NCBI GenBank assembly: GCA_013285855.1
Contig: JABDGW010000037.1
Location: forward strand, 1-32,376
Length of the DNA stretch: 32,376 nt
Source of the DNA: Bacteroidota bacterium
GTDB taxonomy: Bacteria; Bacteroidota; Bacteroidia; Chitinophagales; Chitinophagaceae
Direction of reading: 5' to 3'
Shown here: in pieces, positions 24,934 through 32,376 of the stretch
Numbering within the stretch: the first letter of the stretch is position 1
Layout: each line of letters opens with the position of its first letter
Notes under the pieces: model-generated
The model's input: the letters and a program-made list of their open reading frames with translations, nothing else
Database searches by the model: none
Told to the model about the DNA's origin: nothing
Translations under genes and position numbers: made by a program

Positions 24934-26811
24934 ATGCATTATGTATCTGCGGAGGAGTTAACAAAAAGTTTTGGTGCTGAACCTCTATTTAAAAATATTT
25001 CATTTCATATTTCTGAAGGTGATAAAATTGCTTTGATCGCACGCAATGGTTTTGGCAAAAGCACATTGCTTAAAATTCTTGCTGGTAAAGAAACCGTTGA
25101 TGAAGGAGAAGTATGGGTTCATAAAAATGTTACAGTTGCATTGTTTGAACAGGACCCAAAATTTGAAGAGCATAAAACAGTTTTAGAAAATATTTTTCAT
25201 ATCAATCATCCCGTAATTGCAGCAATAAAAGAATACGAAAATGCAATTGAATTAAATGATGAGAAAGGGCTTTCATCGTCATTAATAAAAATGGATGAAC
25301 TGAATGCCTGGGAATTTGAGAGTAACGTAAAACAAATTTTAGGCAAGTTGAATATTCATCATCTACAGTCTAAAATAAATGAATTAAGCGGCGGCCAAAG
25401 AAAGCGCATTGCACTTGCGCAAACACTTATTGATATTGGGTTTGAGCATCAACATACTTTGCTGATAATGGATGAGCCAACAAATCATTTGGATATATCA
25501 ATGGTGGAATGGCTTGAACATTATTTAAGTGCGCAACATGTAACATTATTGCTTGTAACACATGACAGATATTTTTTAGATAATGTTTGTAATGAAATAT
25601 GGGAAATTGACAATGAAAAACTCTATACATATAAAGGTGATTATGCAAATTATTTGGAAAAGAAAGCTGCACGTATAGAAAACGAACTGGCTAATATTGA
25701 TAAAGCAAAAAACATATACAGAAGAGAACTGGAATGGATGCGCAAGCAGCCCAAAGCGCGTACTACAAAATCTAAAAGCCGTATTGATGCTTTTGCTGAA
25801 ACAGAACAAAAGGCAAAACAAAAAATTGTTGATGCGCAAATGCAATTGCAAATAAAAATGAGCAGGCTCGGTGGTAAGATCGCTGAGATGAAAAAGGTAT
25901 ATAAAGCTTACGGCGATACAATTATTTTAAAAGGGTTTGATTATAGTTTTAATAAAGGCGAACGTATAGGTGTAATAGGAAAAAATGGTGTTGGCAAATC
26001 AACCTTTATAAATATTTTGCAGGGTATTGAACAGCCAGACAGCGGTAAAATAAATGTTGGTGATACGGTTGTGTTTGGAAATTTTTCTCAGCAAGGTTTA
26101 GTGTTTAAAGAAGATATGCGTGTGATTGAATATGTAAAAGCTTTTGCCGAAAATTTTCCATTAGCAAAAGGAGGAAGTTTAAGTGCTGCACAGTTTTTAG
26201 AGTTGTTTTTATTTACACCAGAAAAGCAATACACCTATTTATCATCATTAAGCGGCGGTGAAAAAAAGCGGTTGCAATTACTTACTATTTTATTTCGCAA
26301 TCCCAATTTTTTAATTCTTGATGAACCGACAAATGATCTTGATCTGCCAACGTTAAGTGTGCTTGAAAATTTCTTAACTGATTTTCCGGGATGCGTTTTA
26401 ATAGTTTCGCATGATCGTTATTTTATGGATAAACTCGTTGATCATTTATTTGTTTTTGAAGGTGAGGGTATAATAAAAGATTTCCCTGGAAATTATACGC
26501 AATATAGAATTGAAGAAGGGCAACAGTCAACCATAAACCGTCAACAGTTAACTGAAGAAATTAAACCTGATAATATTAGTAATCAATCGCCAATTGTTAA
26601 CCGAAAATTCAGCTATAAAGAGAAGCGCGAATTTGAGCAGCTTGAAAAAGAAATTCCTGAACTGGAAGAAGAGAAAAAAAATCTTACAGAAAAATTAAGC
26701 AATAATATTAGTTATGAAGAAATAACCTCTGTAAGCGAAAGATTATTATTAATCAATTCAATGCTTGAACAAAAAGAAATGCGCTGGCTTGAGTTAAGTG
26801 AATTCGCTTAA
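24934..26811 (+). CDS. ABC-F family ATPase (Uup-like)
   Basis: A 625-residue soluble ABC-F protein with two nucleotide-binding domains and no membrane spans; such proteins act on ribosomes. Domain 1: Walker A 'ARNGFGKST' (36-44), with Ala in place of the first Gly; signature 'LSGGQ' (151-155); Walker B/'DEPTNHLD' (180-187). The inter-domain P-site tRNA-interaction linker is helical at about 240-320 and Lys-rich ('MRKQPKARTTKSKSRID'). Domain 2: 'GKNGVGKST' (349-357), 'LSGGE' (439-443), 'DEPTNDLD' (463-470). A Gln/Asn-rich spacer at about 529-558 leads to a coiled-coil tail (560-620), the Uup-like C-terminal domain. The start follows a -7 element by 4 bases. Its stop shares TTAA (26808-26811) with the convergent reductase gene. 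Confidence 0.94.
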   Translation: MHYVSAEELTKSFGAEPLFKNISFHISEGDKIALIARNGFGKSTLLKILAGKETVDEGEVWVHKNVTVALFEQDPKFEEHKTVLENIFHINHPVIAAIKEYENAIELNDEKGLSSSLIKMDELNAWEFESNVKQILGKLNIHHLQSKINELSGGQRKRIALAQTLIDIGFEHQHTLLIMDEPTNHLDISMVEWLEHYLSAQHVTLLLVTHDRYFLDNVCNEIWEIDNEKLYTYKGDYANYLEKKAARIENELANIDKAKNIYRRELEWMRKQPKARTTKSKSRIDAFAETEQKAKQKIVDAQMQLQIKMSRLGGKIAEMKKVYKAYGDTIILKGFDYSFNKGERIGVIGKNGVGKSTFINILQGIEQPDSGKINVGDTVVFGNFSQQGLVFKEDMRVIEYVKAFAENFPLAKGGSLSAAQFLELFLFTPEKQYTYLSSLSGGEKKRLQLLTILFRNPNFLILDEPTNDLDLPTLSVLENFLTDFPGCVLIVSHDRYFMDKLVDHLFVFEGEGIIKDFPGNYTQYRIEEGQQSTINRQQLTEEIKPDNISNQSPIVNRKFSYKEKREFEQLEKEIPELEEEKKNLTEKLSNNISYEEITSVSERLLLINSMLEQKEMRWLELSEFA

Positions 26812-27770
26812 CTTACAATCGCGTTAATGATTTTATCAGCATGTTCTCTTGAATTTTCTATGAACAATTTATGCGTATCATAACCGCCGCAAACAACACC
26901 GGCTAAATAAATTCCTTTTTGATTAGTTTCCATAGTTTCACCATTATACAACGGGCATTGTTTTTCATCATTAGATAATGTAACCTGCAGATGTTTTAGT
27001 AAATTAAAATCGGGATGATAACCCGTAAGCGCCAAAACAAAATCATTTTCAATTGTTATTATTCCATCCGGTGTTTTAATATCAACAATACGTTCATGAA
27101 TTGCTGTAATATTTGAATTGAAATAAGCCTTAATACTTCCTTCTTTAATACGGTTTTCAATATCCGGTTTCACCCAATATTTTACGCTTTTACCAATCGC
27201 ATCTTTTCTTACAACCATTGTAACGTCTGCACCTTTGCGCCATGTTTCCAAAGCTGCATCAACTGAAGAATTGCTTGCGCCAACAACCAGTACTTTCTGA
27301 AATGCATAATAATGCGGATCGTTATAATAGTGTTTTACTTTAGATAAGTTCTCGCCGGGCACATGCAGCATTTGCGGCAGGTCGTAAAAACCTGTTGCAA
27401 CAATTATATTTCGCGCAGAATAATTTCTTTTTGAAGTTTTAATTTCAAATTCATTGCTATTTATGCGTTCAACATTTTCAATGGTTTCAAAAAGATGAAT
27501 ATTTAAATTATGATCTTTTGCAACCCGCCTGTAATATTCCAAAGCTTCGGCCCGTTTAGGTTTTGGATTCAAACTCATAAAAGGAACGCCGCCAATTTCA
27601 AGCCTTTCCGAAGTTGAAAAAAAGGTCATATTCACAGGATAATTATACAGGCTGTTTACCAAACAACCTTTTTCAACAATGATATAATTTAAGTTCGCTT
27701 TTTGTGCTGCAATACCGCAAGCCAAACCAATTGGCCCGCCGCCAATAATAAAAACATCGTAGTTGCTCAT
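26808..27770 (-). CDS. YpdA-like FAD/NAD(P)H oxidoreductase (putative bacillithiol disulfide reductase)
   Basis: A 320-residue flavoprotein of the YpdA branch of the thioredoxin-reductase-like family. The FAD-binding 'FIIGGGPIGLACG' lies at 7-19, the NADPH-binding 'VLVVGASNSSVDAAL' in the middle, and the C-terminal FAD motif is 'GIYLAGVVCGG'. The segment 'LVNSLYNYPVNMTFFSTSERLEIGGVPF' (starting near 37) is specific for this branch. There is no CxxC pair of true thioredoxin reductases. The cysteine of the Staphylococcus YpdA motif GGGPCG, reported as needed for activity, is Ile14 here; Cys18 is four residues later. The longest frame starts at 27803, but the ATG at 27770 begins right at the fold's first strand and follows a perfect -7 element, so I use it. 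Confidence 0.85.
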   Translation of the reverse strand: MSNYDVFIIGGGPIGLACGIAAQKANLNYIIVEKGCLVNSLYNYPVNMTFFSTSERLEIGGVPFMSLNPKPKRAEALEYYRRVAKDHNLNIHLFETIENVERINSNEFEIKTSKRNYSARNIIVATGFYDLPQMLHVPGENLSKVKHYYNDPHYYAFQKVLVVGASNSSVDAALETWRKGADVTMVVRKDAIGKSVKYWVKPDIENRIKEGSIKAYFNSNITAIHERIVDIKTPDGIITIENDFVLALTGYHPDFNLLKHLQVTLSNDEKQCPLYNGETMETNQKGIYLAGVVCGGYDTHKLFIENSREHADKIINAIVS

Positions 27771-27775
27771 GCATG

Positions 27776-27783
27776 CAAAACTA
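27776..27783 (-). promoter_or_regulatory. -7 promoter element of the YpdA-like gene
   Basis: On the minus strand TAGTTTTG matches TAnnTTTG exactly and is followed by CATGC and the ATG at 27770, a 5-base gap. It supports 27770 rather than 27803 as the start and implies a leaderless or nearly leaderless mRNA. Confidence 0.5.
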
Positions 27784-27803
27784 AAGGAGAAAAATAGAAG
27801 CAA

Positions 27804-27863
27804 AGTTCTTAAAAAAGCCAGAAGACTTTGCGCATAAGAACTGCGAAGTCAGAGGCTTCGCAG
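27804..27863 (-). terminator. Overlapping inverted repeats downstream of icd
   Basis: CTGCGAAG (27841-27848) and CTTCGCAG (27856-27863) form a perfect 8-bp GC-rich stem with a 7-base loop. A second perfect pair, AGTTCTTA (27804-27811) and TAAGAACT (27835-27842), encloses a six-A run that is TTTTTT on the minus strand. The set lies between icd and the YpdA-like gene, both on the minus strand, and probably ends icd transcription. Confidence 0.5.
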
Positions 27864-27916
27864 AGCACACTTATTATTGCTATATGCTTTTGCATAAGTG
27901 CCTATTTCAACCAAAA

Positions 27917-29146
27917 TTATTTTTCTAATTTCTGCTGAAGCGCTTTATCCAGTTCATCTAAAAATTCTTCTGTATATAAATAATCTTTTCCATGCTCCAC
28001 TTTTGCTTTTATGGTTATGGCAAGATCTTTTGTCATCTTTCCGCTTTCAACAGTTGCTATACAAACTTCTTCCAATGCATGACAAAAATCAATCAACGGC
28101 TGGTTATTATCCAGCTTGCCGCGAAACTCCAAACCACGCGTCCATGCAAAGATGGATGCGATCGGATTGGTTGATGTTGGCTTGCCTTTCTGATGTTCGC
28201 GGTAATGTCTTGTAACTGTTCCGTGTGCTGCTTCTGCTTCCATTGTTTTTCCATCAGGCGTAACTAATGTTGAAGTCATCAAACCCAGGCTGCCAAAGCC
28301 TTGCGCCACCGTATCGCTTTGTACATCGCCATCATAATTTTTACATGCCCAAACAAAATTACCATGCCATTTTAAAGCGCTTGCAACCATATCATCAATT
28401 AAACGATGTTCATATACAACATCCAGTTCTTCCATTTTTTCTTTAAACTCATTTTCATACACTTCCTCAAAAATGTCTTTAAATCTCCCATCATATTTTT
28501 TAAGAATAGTATTTTTTGTGGAAAGATATAAAGGCCATTCCTTCATGATTGCCTGGTTGAAACAGGCACGGGCAAAGCCGCGGATGCTTTCATCTGTATT
28601 ATACATGGCCAATGCAACACCATCGCCTTTAAAATTATATACTTCATGCTCAATCACATTGCCATCTTCGCCTTCAAACTTTATTGTAAGTTTTCCTTTG
28701 CCTTTGGTCAAAAAATCTGTTGCACGATACTGGTCACCAAAAGCATGGCGGCCGATACAAATCGGGGCAGTCCAGTTTGGAACAAGGCGCGGTACATTTT
28801 CGCAAACAATTGGTTCACGAAAAACAGTTCCATCTAAAATATTCCTGATAGTTCCGTTCGGGCTCTTCCACATTTGTTTCAAATTAAATTCTTTCACGCG
28901 GGCTTCGTCAGGTGTTATGGTTGCGCATTTAATGCCAACACCATATTGCCTTATTGCATTGGCTGCATCAATAGTAACCTGGTCGTTGGTTTCATCGCGG
29001 TATTCAATGCCAAGATCATAATATTTCAGATCAACATCTATATAAGGAAGTATCAGTTTATCTTTAATAAATTTCCAGATGATACGTGTCATTTCATCGC
29101 CATCCAGTTCAACTACCGGATTTGCTACTTTAATTTTTTCGGGCAT
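27917..29146 (-). CDS. icd: NADP-dependent isocitrate dehydrogenase (eukaryote-like homodimeric type)
   Basis: A 409-residue TCA-cycle enzyme that oxidises isocitrate to 2-oxoglutarate with NADP+. It belongs to the dimeric subfamily shared with eukaryotes: N-terminal '[22 protein letters not shown]' (key start 11-20), substrate loop '[20 protein letters not shown]' with S95, N97, R101 and R110, then R133 in '[16 protein letters not shown]' and Y140. Metal-binding aspartates are expected in the 'IDDMVA' block, and the NADP loop is '[28 protein letters not shown]' (key residues HGTV, R, H). Length is normal. It is a single-gene unit with its own -7 element 22 bases before the ATG and an inverted-repeat region after the stop. 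No anomalies are seen. Confidence 0.97.
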   Translation of the reverse strand: MPEKIKVANPVVELDGDEMTRIIWKFIKDKLILPYIDVDLKYYDLGIEYRDETNDQVTIDAANAIRQYGVGIKCATITPDEARVKEFNLKQMWKSPNGTIRNILDGTVFREPIVCENVPRLVPNWTAPICIGRHAFGDQYRATDFLTKGKGKLTIKFEGEDGNVIEHEVYNFKGDGVALAMYNTDESIRGFARACFNQAIMKEWPLYLSTKNTILKKYDGRFKDIFEEVYENEFKEKMEELDVVYEHRLIDDMVASALKWHGNFVWACKNYDGDVQSDTVAQGFGSLGLMTSTLVTPDGKTMEAEAAHGTVTRHYREHQKGKPTSTNPIASIFAWTRGLEFRGKLDNNQPLIDFCHALEEVCIATVESGKMTKDLAITIKAKVEHGKDYLYTEEFLDELDKALQQKLEK

Positions 29147-29168
29147 CGTTATTGATTTTTAGTTTGCG

Positions 29169-29176
29169 CAAAAATA
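29169..29176 (-). promoter_or_regulatory. -7 promoter element of icd
   Basis: On the minus strand TATTTTTG matches TAnnTTTG exactly, 22 bases before the icd ATG at 29146. A -33 partner at the usual spacing is not clear. Confidence 0.45.
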
Positions 29177-29239
29177 GCTTTTTGATTATTTTTAGAAAGC
29201 ATTATAAAACAATCTTTCTTTTTTATTCGTAGATGTATC

Positions 29240-30055
29240 ATGCGTTCAAAAAATATTTTTATGTTTTTAGGGTTGCAATCATTCTTATTTTGTTTGACAA
29301 TAAGCTGCACCAAACCATCAATCAATATTATTCCGAATAATTCAGATACAACAATCAATAACCAAGACGATTCAACAAACACTGATACAACGATGACAGA
29401 TACAACAACAAATATTGATACAACGGGTAATATTGATACATCTGCAAACGCCGGCAATTTTACCTGGCTAGCATTAGGCGACTCTTATACCATTGGGCAA
29501 TCTGTTAATGAAAATGAACGTTTTCCTGCCCAAATAATTTCGTTATTAAAGAATGACAGCATATTTATTAAAGCGCCTCAATACATTGCTACAACCGGTT
29601 GGACAACTTTGAATTTGCTTGATGCAATTGCAGCTCAACAACCAAAAGGCCCTTTTGATATTGTAACATTATTAATTGGCGTGAACGATCAATACCAGCA
29701 TTTTGATACGGCCGGTTACAGAGTTCATTTTAATCAATGCTTGCTAAATGCAATTGCGTTGGCAGGTAATAAAAAAGATCATGTGTTTGTATTGTCTATT
29801 CCTGATTACAGTGTTACGCCTTTTGCACAAAACAGCGATACTGCACAAATAAGTAAGGAGATTGACGAATTCAATGCGATCAATAAGACTATAACATTAT
29901 CCTTTGGCATTTCTTATACAGATATTACGCCGCTTACACGTGAAATGAAAAATGACGCATCATTAATTGCTTATGATGGTTTGCATCCTTCAGGAAAAGA
30001 ATATGCAGAATGGGCGGCATTGCTTGCACCGGAGTTTATAAAGATTTTGAAATGA
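29240..30055 (+). CDS. SGNH/GDSL-family esterase lipoprotein
   Basis: A 271-residue predicted lipoprotein with lipobox 'TISC' (Cys23). A low-complexity Asp/Thr/Asn linker follows at about 34-70, built from repeated 'DTT' and 'NID' units (DNA repeats of GATACAAC, about 29345-29440). The SGNH hydrolase domain runs from 74 to the end: block I 'LALGDSYTIG' with nucleophile S82, block III 'GVND' with N149, block V 'DGLHPS' with D246 and H249. The expected Gly of block II is in 'TTGWTT' (G120). It is most like single-domain lysophospholipase/acyl-esterase proteins. It is divergent from icd and convergent with the DUF6056-like gene. The substrate is unknown. Confidence 0.9.
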   Translation: MRSKNIFMFLGLQSFLFCLTISCTKPSINIIPNNSDTTINNQDDSTNTDTTMTDTTTNIDTTGNIDTSANAGNFTWLALGDSYTIGQSVNENERFPAQIISLLKNDSIFIKAPQYIATTGWTTLNLLDAIAAQQPKGPFDIVTLLIGVNDQYQHFDTAGYRVHFNQCLLNAIALAGNKKDHVFVLSIPDYSVTPFAQNSDTAQISKEIDEFNAINKTITLSFGISYTDITPLTREMKNDASLIAYDGLHPSGKEYAEWAALLAPEFIKILK

Positions 30056-30060
30056 GTTTA

Positions 30061-30074
30061 GGCTGCTTTCAGCC
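30061..30074. terminator. Small GC stem between convergent genes
   Basis: GGCTG-CTTT-CAGCC is a perfect 5-bp stem with a 4-base loop in the 28-bp gap between the converging GDSL and DUF6056-like genes. It could stop transcription from both sides, though it lacks strong T-tracts. Confidence 0.35.
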
Positions 30075-30083
30075 AGTGATAGA

Positions 30084-31577
30084 TTATTTTCTTTCAACAA
30101 CAATATTATCCAGGCCATAATATTTTATTAAAACGTTAATAGAATAATCTGTTGCAAGATCATCTTCAAAAAAAAGCAAAGGTGGTTTTTGCTGTACAAG
30201 TTGCTGAAATGCTGCAGAGCCTGAGCTGTTTTTTGTTTTAAGAAATTCTGATAAAGCAGTATTATAATCTTTAACTACAGCAATTTTATTTTCCTGCGCT
30301 GCTTGTTTTAATGCAGCTTCTCTTTCAGTAAGAATAATATTATACGTTGGCGCTATCAACAGGCTTTTATAAGCATCTGCAATATATGTATTGCAAAGCA
30401 AGCCGGTGATAAGAGAAAAGTATATCAATATTTTTTTTGTTGAAGATTGTTTGAATAAGATTATTGAATTGTTATTTATGCCTGAAATGAAAAGATACGA
30501 TAATAACAATAATAGCATAAAACAAGCTACTGTATTCAAATACCGCTCAGGAATAATACCGCCTTTTAAAGCAGCAACCGGCATTGCAACAGAAACCACT
30601 AAAAAAATAAAAATCCCAGGCAATATGAACCACGTTTTCCGGGATAGTTTGTGTATGTAATTATTTCTGAATTTTATTTTGCCTGCGTAAATAAAAACCA
30701 AAGCTGCAATAAACCAGAATAAAATATTTTTAAAAATATTCCATAATGTTTCAAGGCTATGATAAACAATTGCAGCCAGGCCGGTAAAAACAGGTTTTGA
30801 ATGTATAAGGCTTGATCTTACCCCGTTGCCAGGGGCAAATACTAATAGTGCGCTGCTTATTACAAACGCAAGCAGCATGAGTAAAATAAAAATCCCTGAG
30901 CATTTTATATATAGCTTAAAGTAGAATAAAATCCCAAACAACAATAATTGTATTAATATAAAAACTTCATTAAATCCAATAGTTAAAAACACGAGTAATG
31001 GTAATACAACAACGCAAATATTCTTCAACAATTTATTCTTTGAATTAAAGAAAACAATAAGTAATGCTATTTCAGTTTGAGCTAATATTACCGGTAAACA
31101 ATAGGTTATAGCGCTACTAAACCAAAACAAAAAAGTAGCACATTCAGGCAAACAGCAAATTTCAACGGCAAGAAAAACCAGGGAAAATAAGAGTGTCTTT
31201 GTTAACTCTAATTTTTTTACAGCATATTTATTTATTGCACTAACAATAAAAAAAATTGAAATGAAATTCAGAAGCAATAACAATAAACTGTATGAATAAT
31301 AATGTGTGTATAAAAAATTTTTATGTTCAAACAACGACCACACAAAAGTTGTGGCAAACCTGCCTGTCCAGTTTAAATACATAAAGGATTGATAGTTTAC
31401 AAATCCATGTATGTTAAGCTGGTAACCATTGAAATAATCATCTGCAAAAGGATGATTAAAAAATGGCAATAGAATTAATGGTAAAAAGAAAATAAGCGAA
31501 GTGATTGCTAATATAATTTTTGCAAGCAGTAAGAGCTTTGACTTAATAAAGTTTTTATCTGAAAAAAATTCTCTCAT
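30084..31577 (-). CDS. Multi-spanning membrane protein, DUF6056-like
   Basis: A 497-residue inner-membrane protein with about 10-12 predicted helices, the first at about 16-39 and further clusters throughout residues 75-400. After the first helix it has 'NHPFADDYFNGYQLN' (about 40-54) and then 'LNWTGRFATTFVWSL'. This acidic 'DDY' motif just after helix 1, followed by a 'GR' block, is typical of DUF6056 and recalls GT-C-type glycosyltransferases that use lipid-linked sugars. The C-terminal 80 residues are soluble and probably periplasmic. Enzyme activity is not established. It precedes no clear partner gene; an RDD protein lies upstream on the same strand after a 29-bp gap, so the two may share an mRNA. 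Confidence 0.7.
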   Translation of the reverse strand: MREFFSDKNFIKSKLLLLAKIILAITSLIFFLPLILLPFFNHPFADDYFNGYQLNIHGFVNYQSFMYLNWTGRFATTFVWSLFEHKNFLYTHYYSYSLLLLLLNFISIFFIVSAINKYAVKKLELTKTLLFSLVFLAVEICCLPECATFLFWFSSAITYCLPVILAQTEIALLIVFFNSKNKLLKNICVVVLPLLVFLTIGFNEVFILIQLLLFGILFYFKLYIKCSGIFILLMLLAFVISSALLVFAPGNGVRSSLIHSKPVFTGLAAIVYHSLETLWNIFKNILFWFIAALVFIYAGKIKFRNNYIHKLSRKTWFILPGIFIFLVVSVAMPVAALKGGIIPERYLNTVACFMLLLLLSYLFISGINNNSIILFKQSSTKKILIYFSLITGLLCNTYIADAYKSLLIAPTYNIILTEREAALKQAAQENKIAVVKDYNTALSEFLKTKNSSGSAAFQQLVQQKPPLLFFEDDLATDYSINVLIKYYGLDNIVVERK

Positions 31578-31606
31578 TGCTTAATGGTTGTGATTTAAAA
31601 AGCTGA

Positions 31607-31984
31607 CTACGCTTCTACCACTTCTGTCTTGCTCATATAATCATGCAAAGGCTTATCAAGAAAAGGAATAAAAAAACAATCAATTATGGTAAGCCTTATT
31701 AAGCTGCGTACAAGTATTTGCCAAAACGCAGGTCGTGCGCCATTTTTATTAACGACCCTGGTTATTGACAACCATTTTGCAGGAGAGCGTTTAAAAATCG
31801 CTTCAAAAAAAGTATAATACACAAACATGATTGCCCAGAAAAAAACATAGAATGGAATGTATGTATAATGCCAGTTCATTACCTGGAAATCCCACCAGCT
31901 GTTAAAGCCATAAGTTATGCCAAAGATGAGTAAAGTGTCAACAATAAAATTAAGCACACGTGTGCCGAAGCCGGCTTTATTCAT
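31607..31984 (-). CDS. RDD-family membrane protein
   Basis: A 125-residue membrane protein of the RDD family. The family name residues are visible as R8 and D16 in 'GFGTRVLNFIVDTLLIFG', and the second conserved region 'AIFKRSPAKWLSITRVVNKNG' (about 63-83) is typical. Three hydrophobic stretches are at about 9-27, 40-60 and 90-108. The role of the family is not settled; some members are linked to ion transport. It lies between the T9SS cargo remnant (9-bp gap upstream) and the DUF6056-like gene, all on the minus strand. Confidence 0.88.
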   Translation of the reverse strand: MNKAGFGTRVLNFIVDTLLIFGITYGFNSWWDFQVMNWHYTYIPFYVFFWAIMFVYYTFFEAIFKRSPAKWLSITRVVNKNGARPAFWQILVRSLIRLTIIDCFFIPFLDKPLHDYMSKTEVVEA

Positions 31985-31993
31985 GATGCAAGA

Positions 31994-32326
31994 TTACCGC
32001 ATCAAATACATCTTTCCATAACCTTTGTTGAAATATTTATCTGTGTTCACTTCATAACCATCCGGCCCGTAAGTTGGAAATTTATCCAAAGATTTTCCAT
32101 TCAAATTGGTAAGCACACGATACAAATAAACACCATTGGCAAGCTTTTGCCCATAATCATCTTTTCCATCCCATTTATAATCTGTGATATTTCTGCCAAT
32201 ATGCAGCGGCCCTAATTCTTCTTTCTTAATTTCTCTTACAATTTTTCCTGTTATGGTGAGAATTTCTATGCGAATGTTTTGCGGCACTTCATATTTTAAA
32301 CAATGATATTGTTGCAGCAAGGCCAC
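31994..32326 (-). pseudogene. C-terminal fragment of a large T9SS-type secreted protein (FlgD-like Ig domain)
   Basis: About 110 codons with no good start: the frame begins at a GTG and is closed upstream by an in-frame TAA at 32333-32335. The product resembles only the end of large gliding/T9SS proteins with a FlgD-like Ig domain: 'IRIEILTITGKIVREI', 'ELGPLHIGRNITDYKWDGKDDYGQKLANGVYLYRV' (key positions GRN, WDG, D.G, LANGVYLY) and a terminal 'KGYGKMYLMR'. Such sequences belong to proteins of over 1000 residues, and the 'YPNPF'-like motif that should precede it is missing. In another minus frame, 32375-32292 is open but does not match either. So this is a decayed gene, a frameshift, or an assembly edge effect; the window ends 50 bases further on. 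Confidence 0.6.
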
Positions 32327-32376
32327 ATGTGCTTATAAAGATGAAAGATGAATCAGGGTATTTATTGTTAGATGAT

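Noticed and set aside
27771..27803. Longer start for the YpdA-like protein
   Set aside because: The extra 11 residues precede the first beta strand of the FAD domain and would contain the predicted -7 promoter element.
27841..27900. Possible tRNA or CRISPR-like unit
   Set aside because: The hairpins do not make a cloverleaf, there is no acceptor stem or anticodon loop, and no repeat-spacer periodicity.
28473..29021. 182-codon open frame on the + strand inside icd
   Set aside because: It lies wholly opposite a perfectly conserved icd gene, has no recognisable domain and no promoter or start context.

Overview
The window is about 32 kb of an AT-rich chromosome from the phylum Bacteroidota, most likely a member of Chitinophagaceae or a close relative. 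The evidence is a SusC/SusD pair, a type IX secretion (T9SS) C-terminal domain, lipoboxes ending in SC followed by K or T, no Shine-Dalgarno sequences, promoter elements matching the Bacteroidota -7 consensus TAnnTTTG, and an ECF sigma factor followed by a membrane-anchored beta-barrel protein. No rRNA, tRNA, CRISPR array, insertion sequence or phage gene was recognised.

Layout. Positions 1-2918 hold housekeeping and small accessory genes on the + strand: a SRPBCC protein, a YdeI/DUF1801 protein, a YdcZ-type transporter and ruvB. Positions 2932-5266, on the - strand, hold a lipoprotein esterase with a TPR-like tail and, upstream of it, an AraC-type regulator. The regulator is divergent from a large polysaccharide utilisation locus (PUL) on the + strand, 5475-22322. 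The PUL runs susC, susD, two TIG-domain surface lipoproteins, GH26 mannanase, Na+/sugar symporter, GH130 mannosylglucose phosphorylase, AGE-family mannobiose 2-epimerase, GH27 alpha-galactosidase and a large T9SS-exported DUF5060/clan GH-A glycosidase. Positions 22413-24849 hold a VOC-fold protein and the ECF sigma factor/beta-barrel anti-sigma-like pair. Positions 24934-29146 hold an ABC-F ATPase, then a YpdA-like reductase and NADP-isocitrate dehydrogenase on the - strand. Positions 29240-32326 hold a GDSL lipoprotein, a multi-spanning DUF6056-like membrane protein, an RDD protein and the C-terminal remnant of a T9SS cargo protein at the window edge.

How the PUL probably works. The GH26 and DUF5060 enzymes cut (galacto)(gluco)mannan outside the cell or at the surface. 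SusC/SusD and the TIG lipoproteins bind and import oligosaccharides. The GH27 enzyme removes alpha-galactose branches in the periplasm. The symporter takes mannobiose into the cytoplasm, where the epimerase turns Man-beta-1,4-Man into Man-beta-1,4-Glc and the GH130 enzyme phosphorolyses it to mannose 1-phosphate and glucose. This is the mannan route known from Bacteroides fragilis (ManA, symporter, MGP and mannobiose epimerase), here with added galactose removal, a T9SS enzyme and an AraC-type regulator. Within the PUL, the gaps before GH26 and before GH130 carry the same two palindromic motifs, which suggests that a second regulator splits it into sub-operons.

The points most worth following are these shared motifs, the single-protein anti-sigma/outer-membrane barrel fusion, the unassigned DUF5060 glycosidase, and three genes whose perfect -7 element ends only 4-5 nt before the start codon, which implies leaderless mRNAs.
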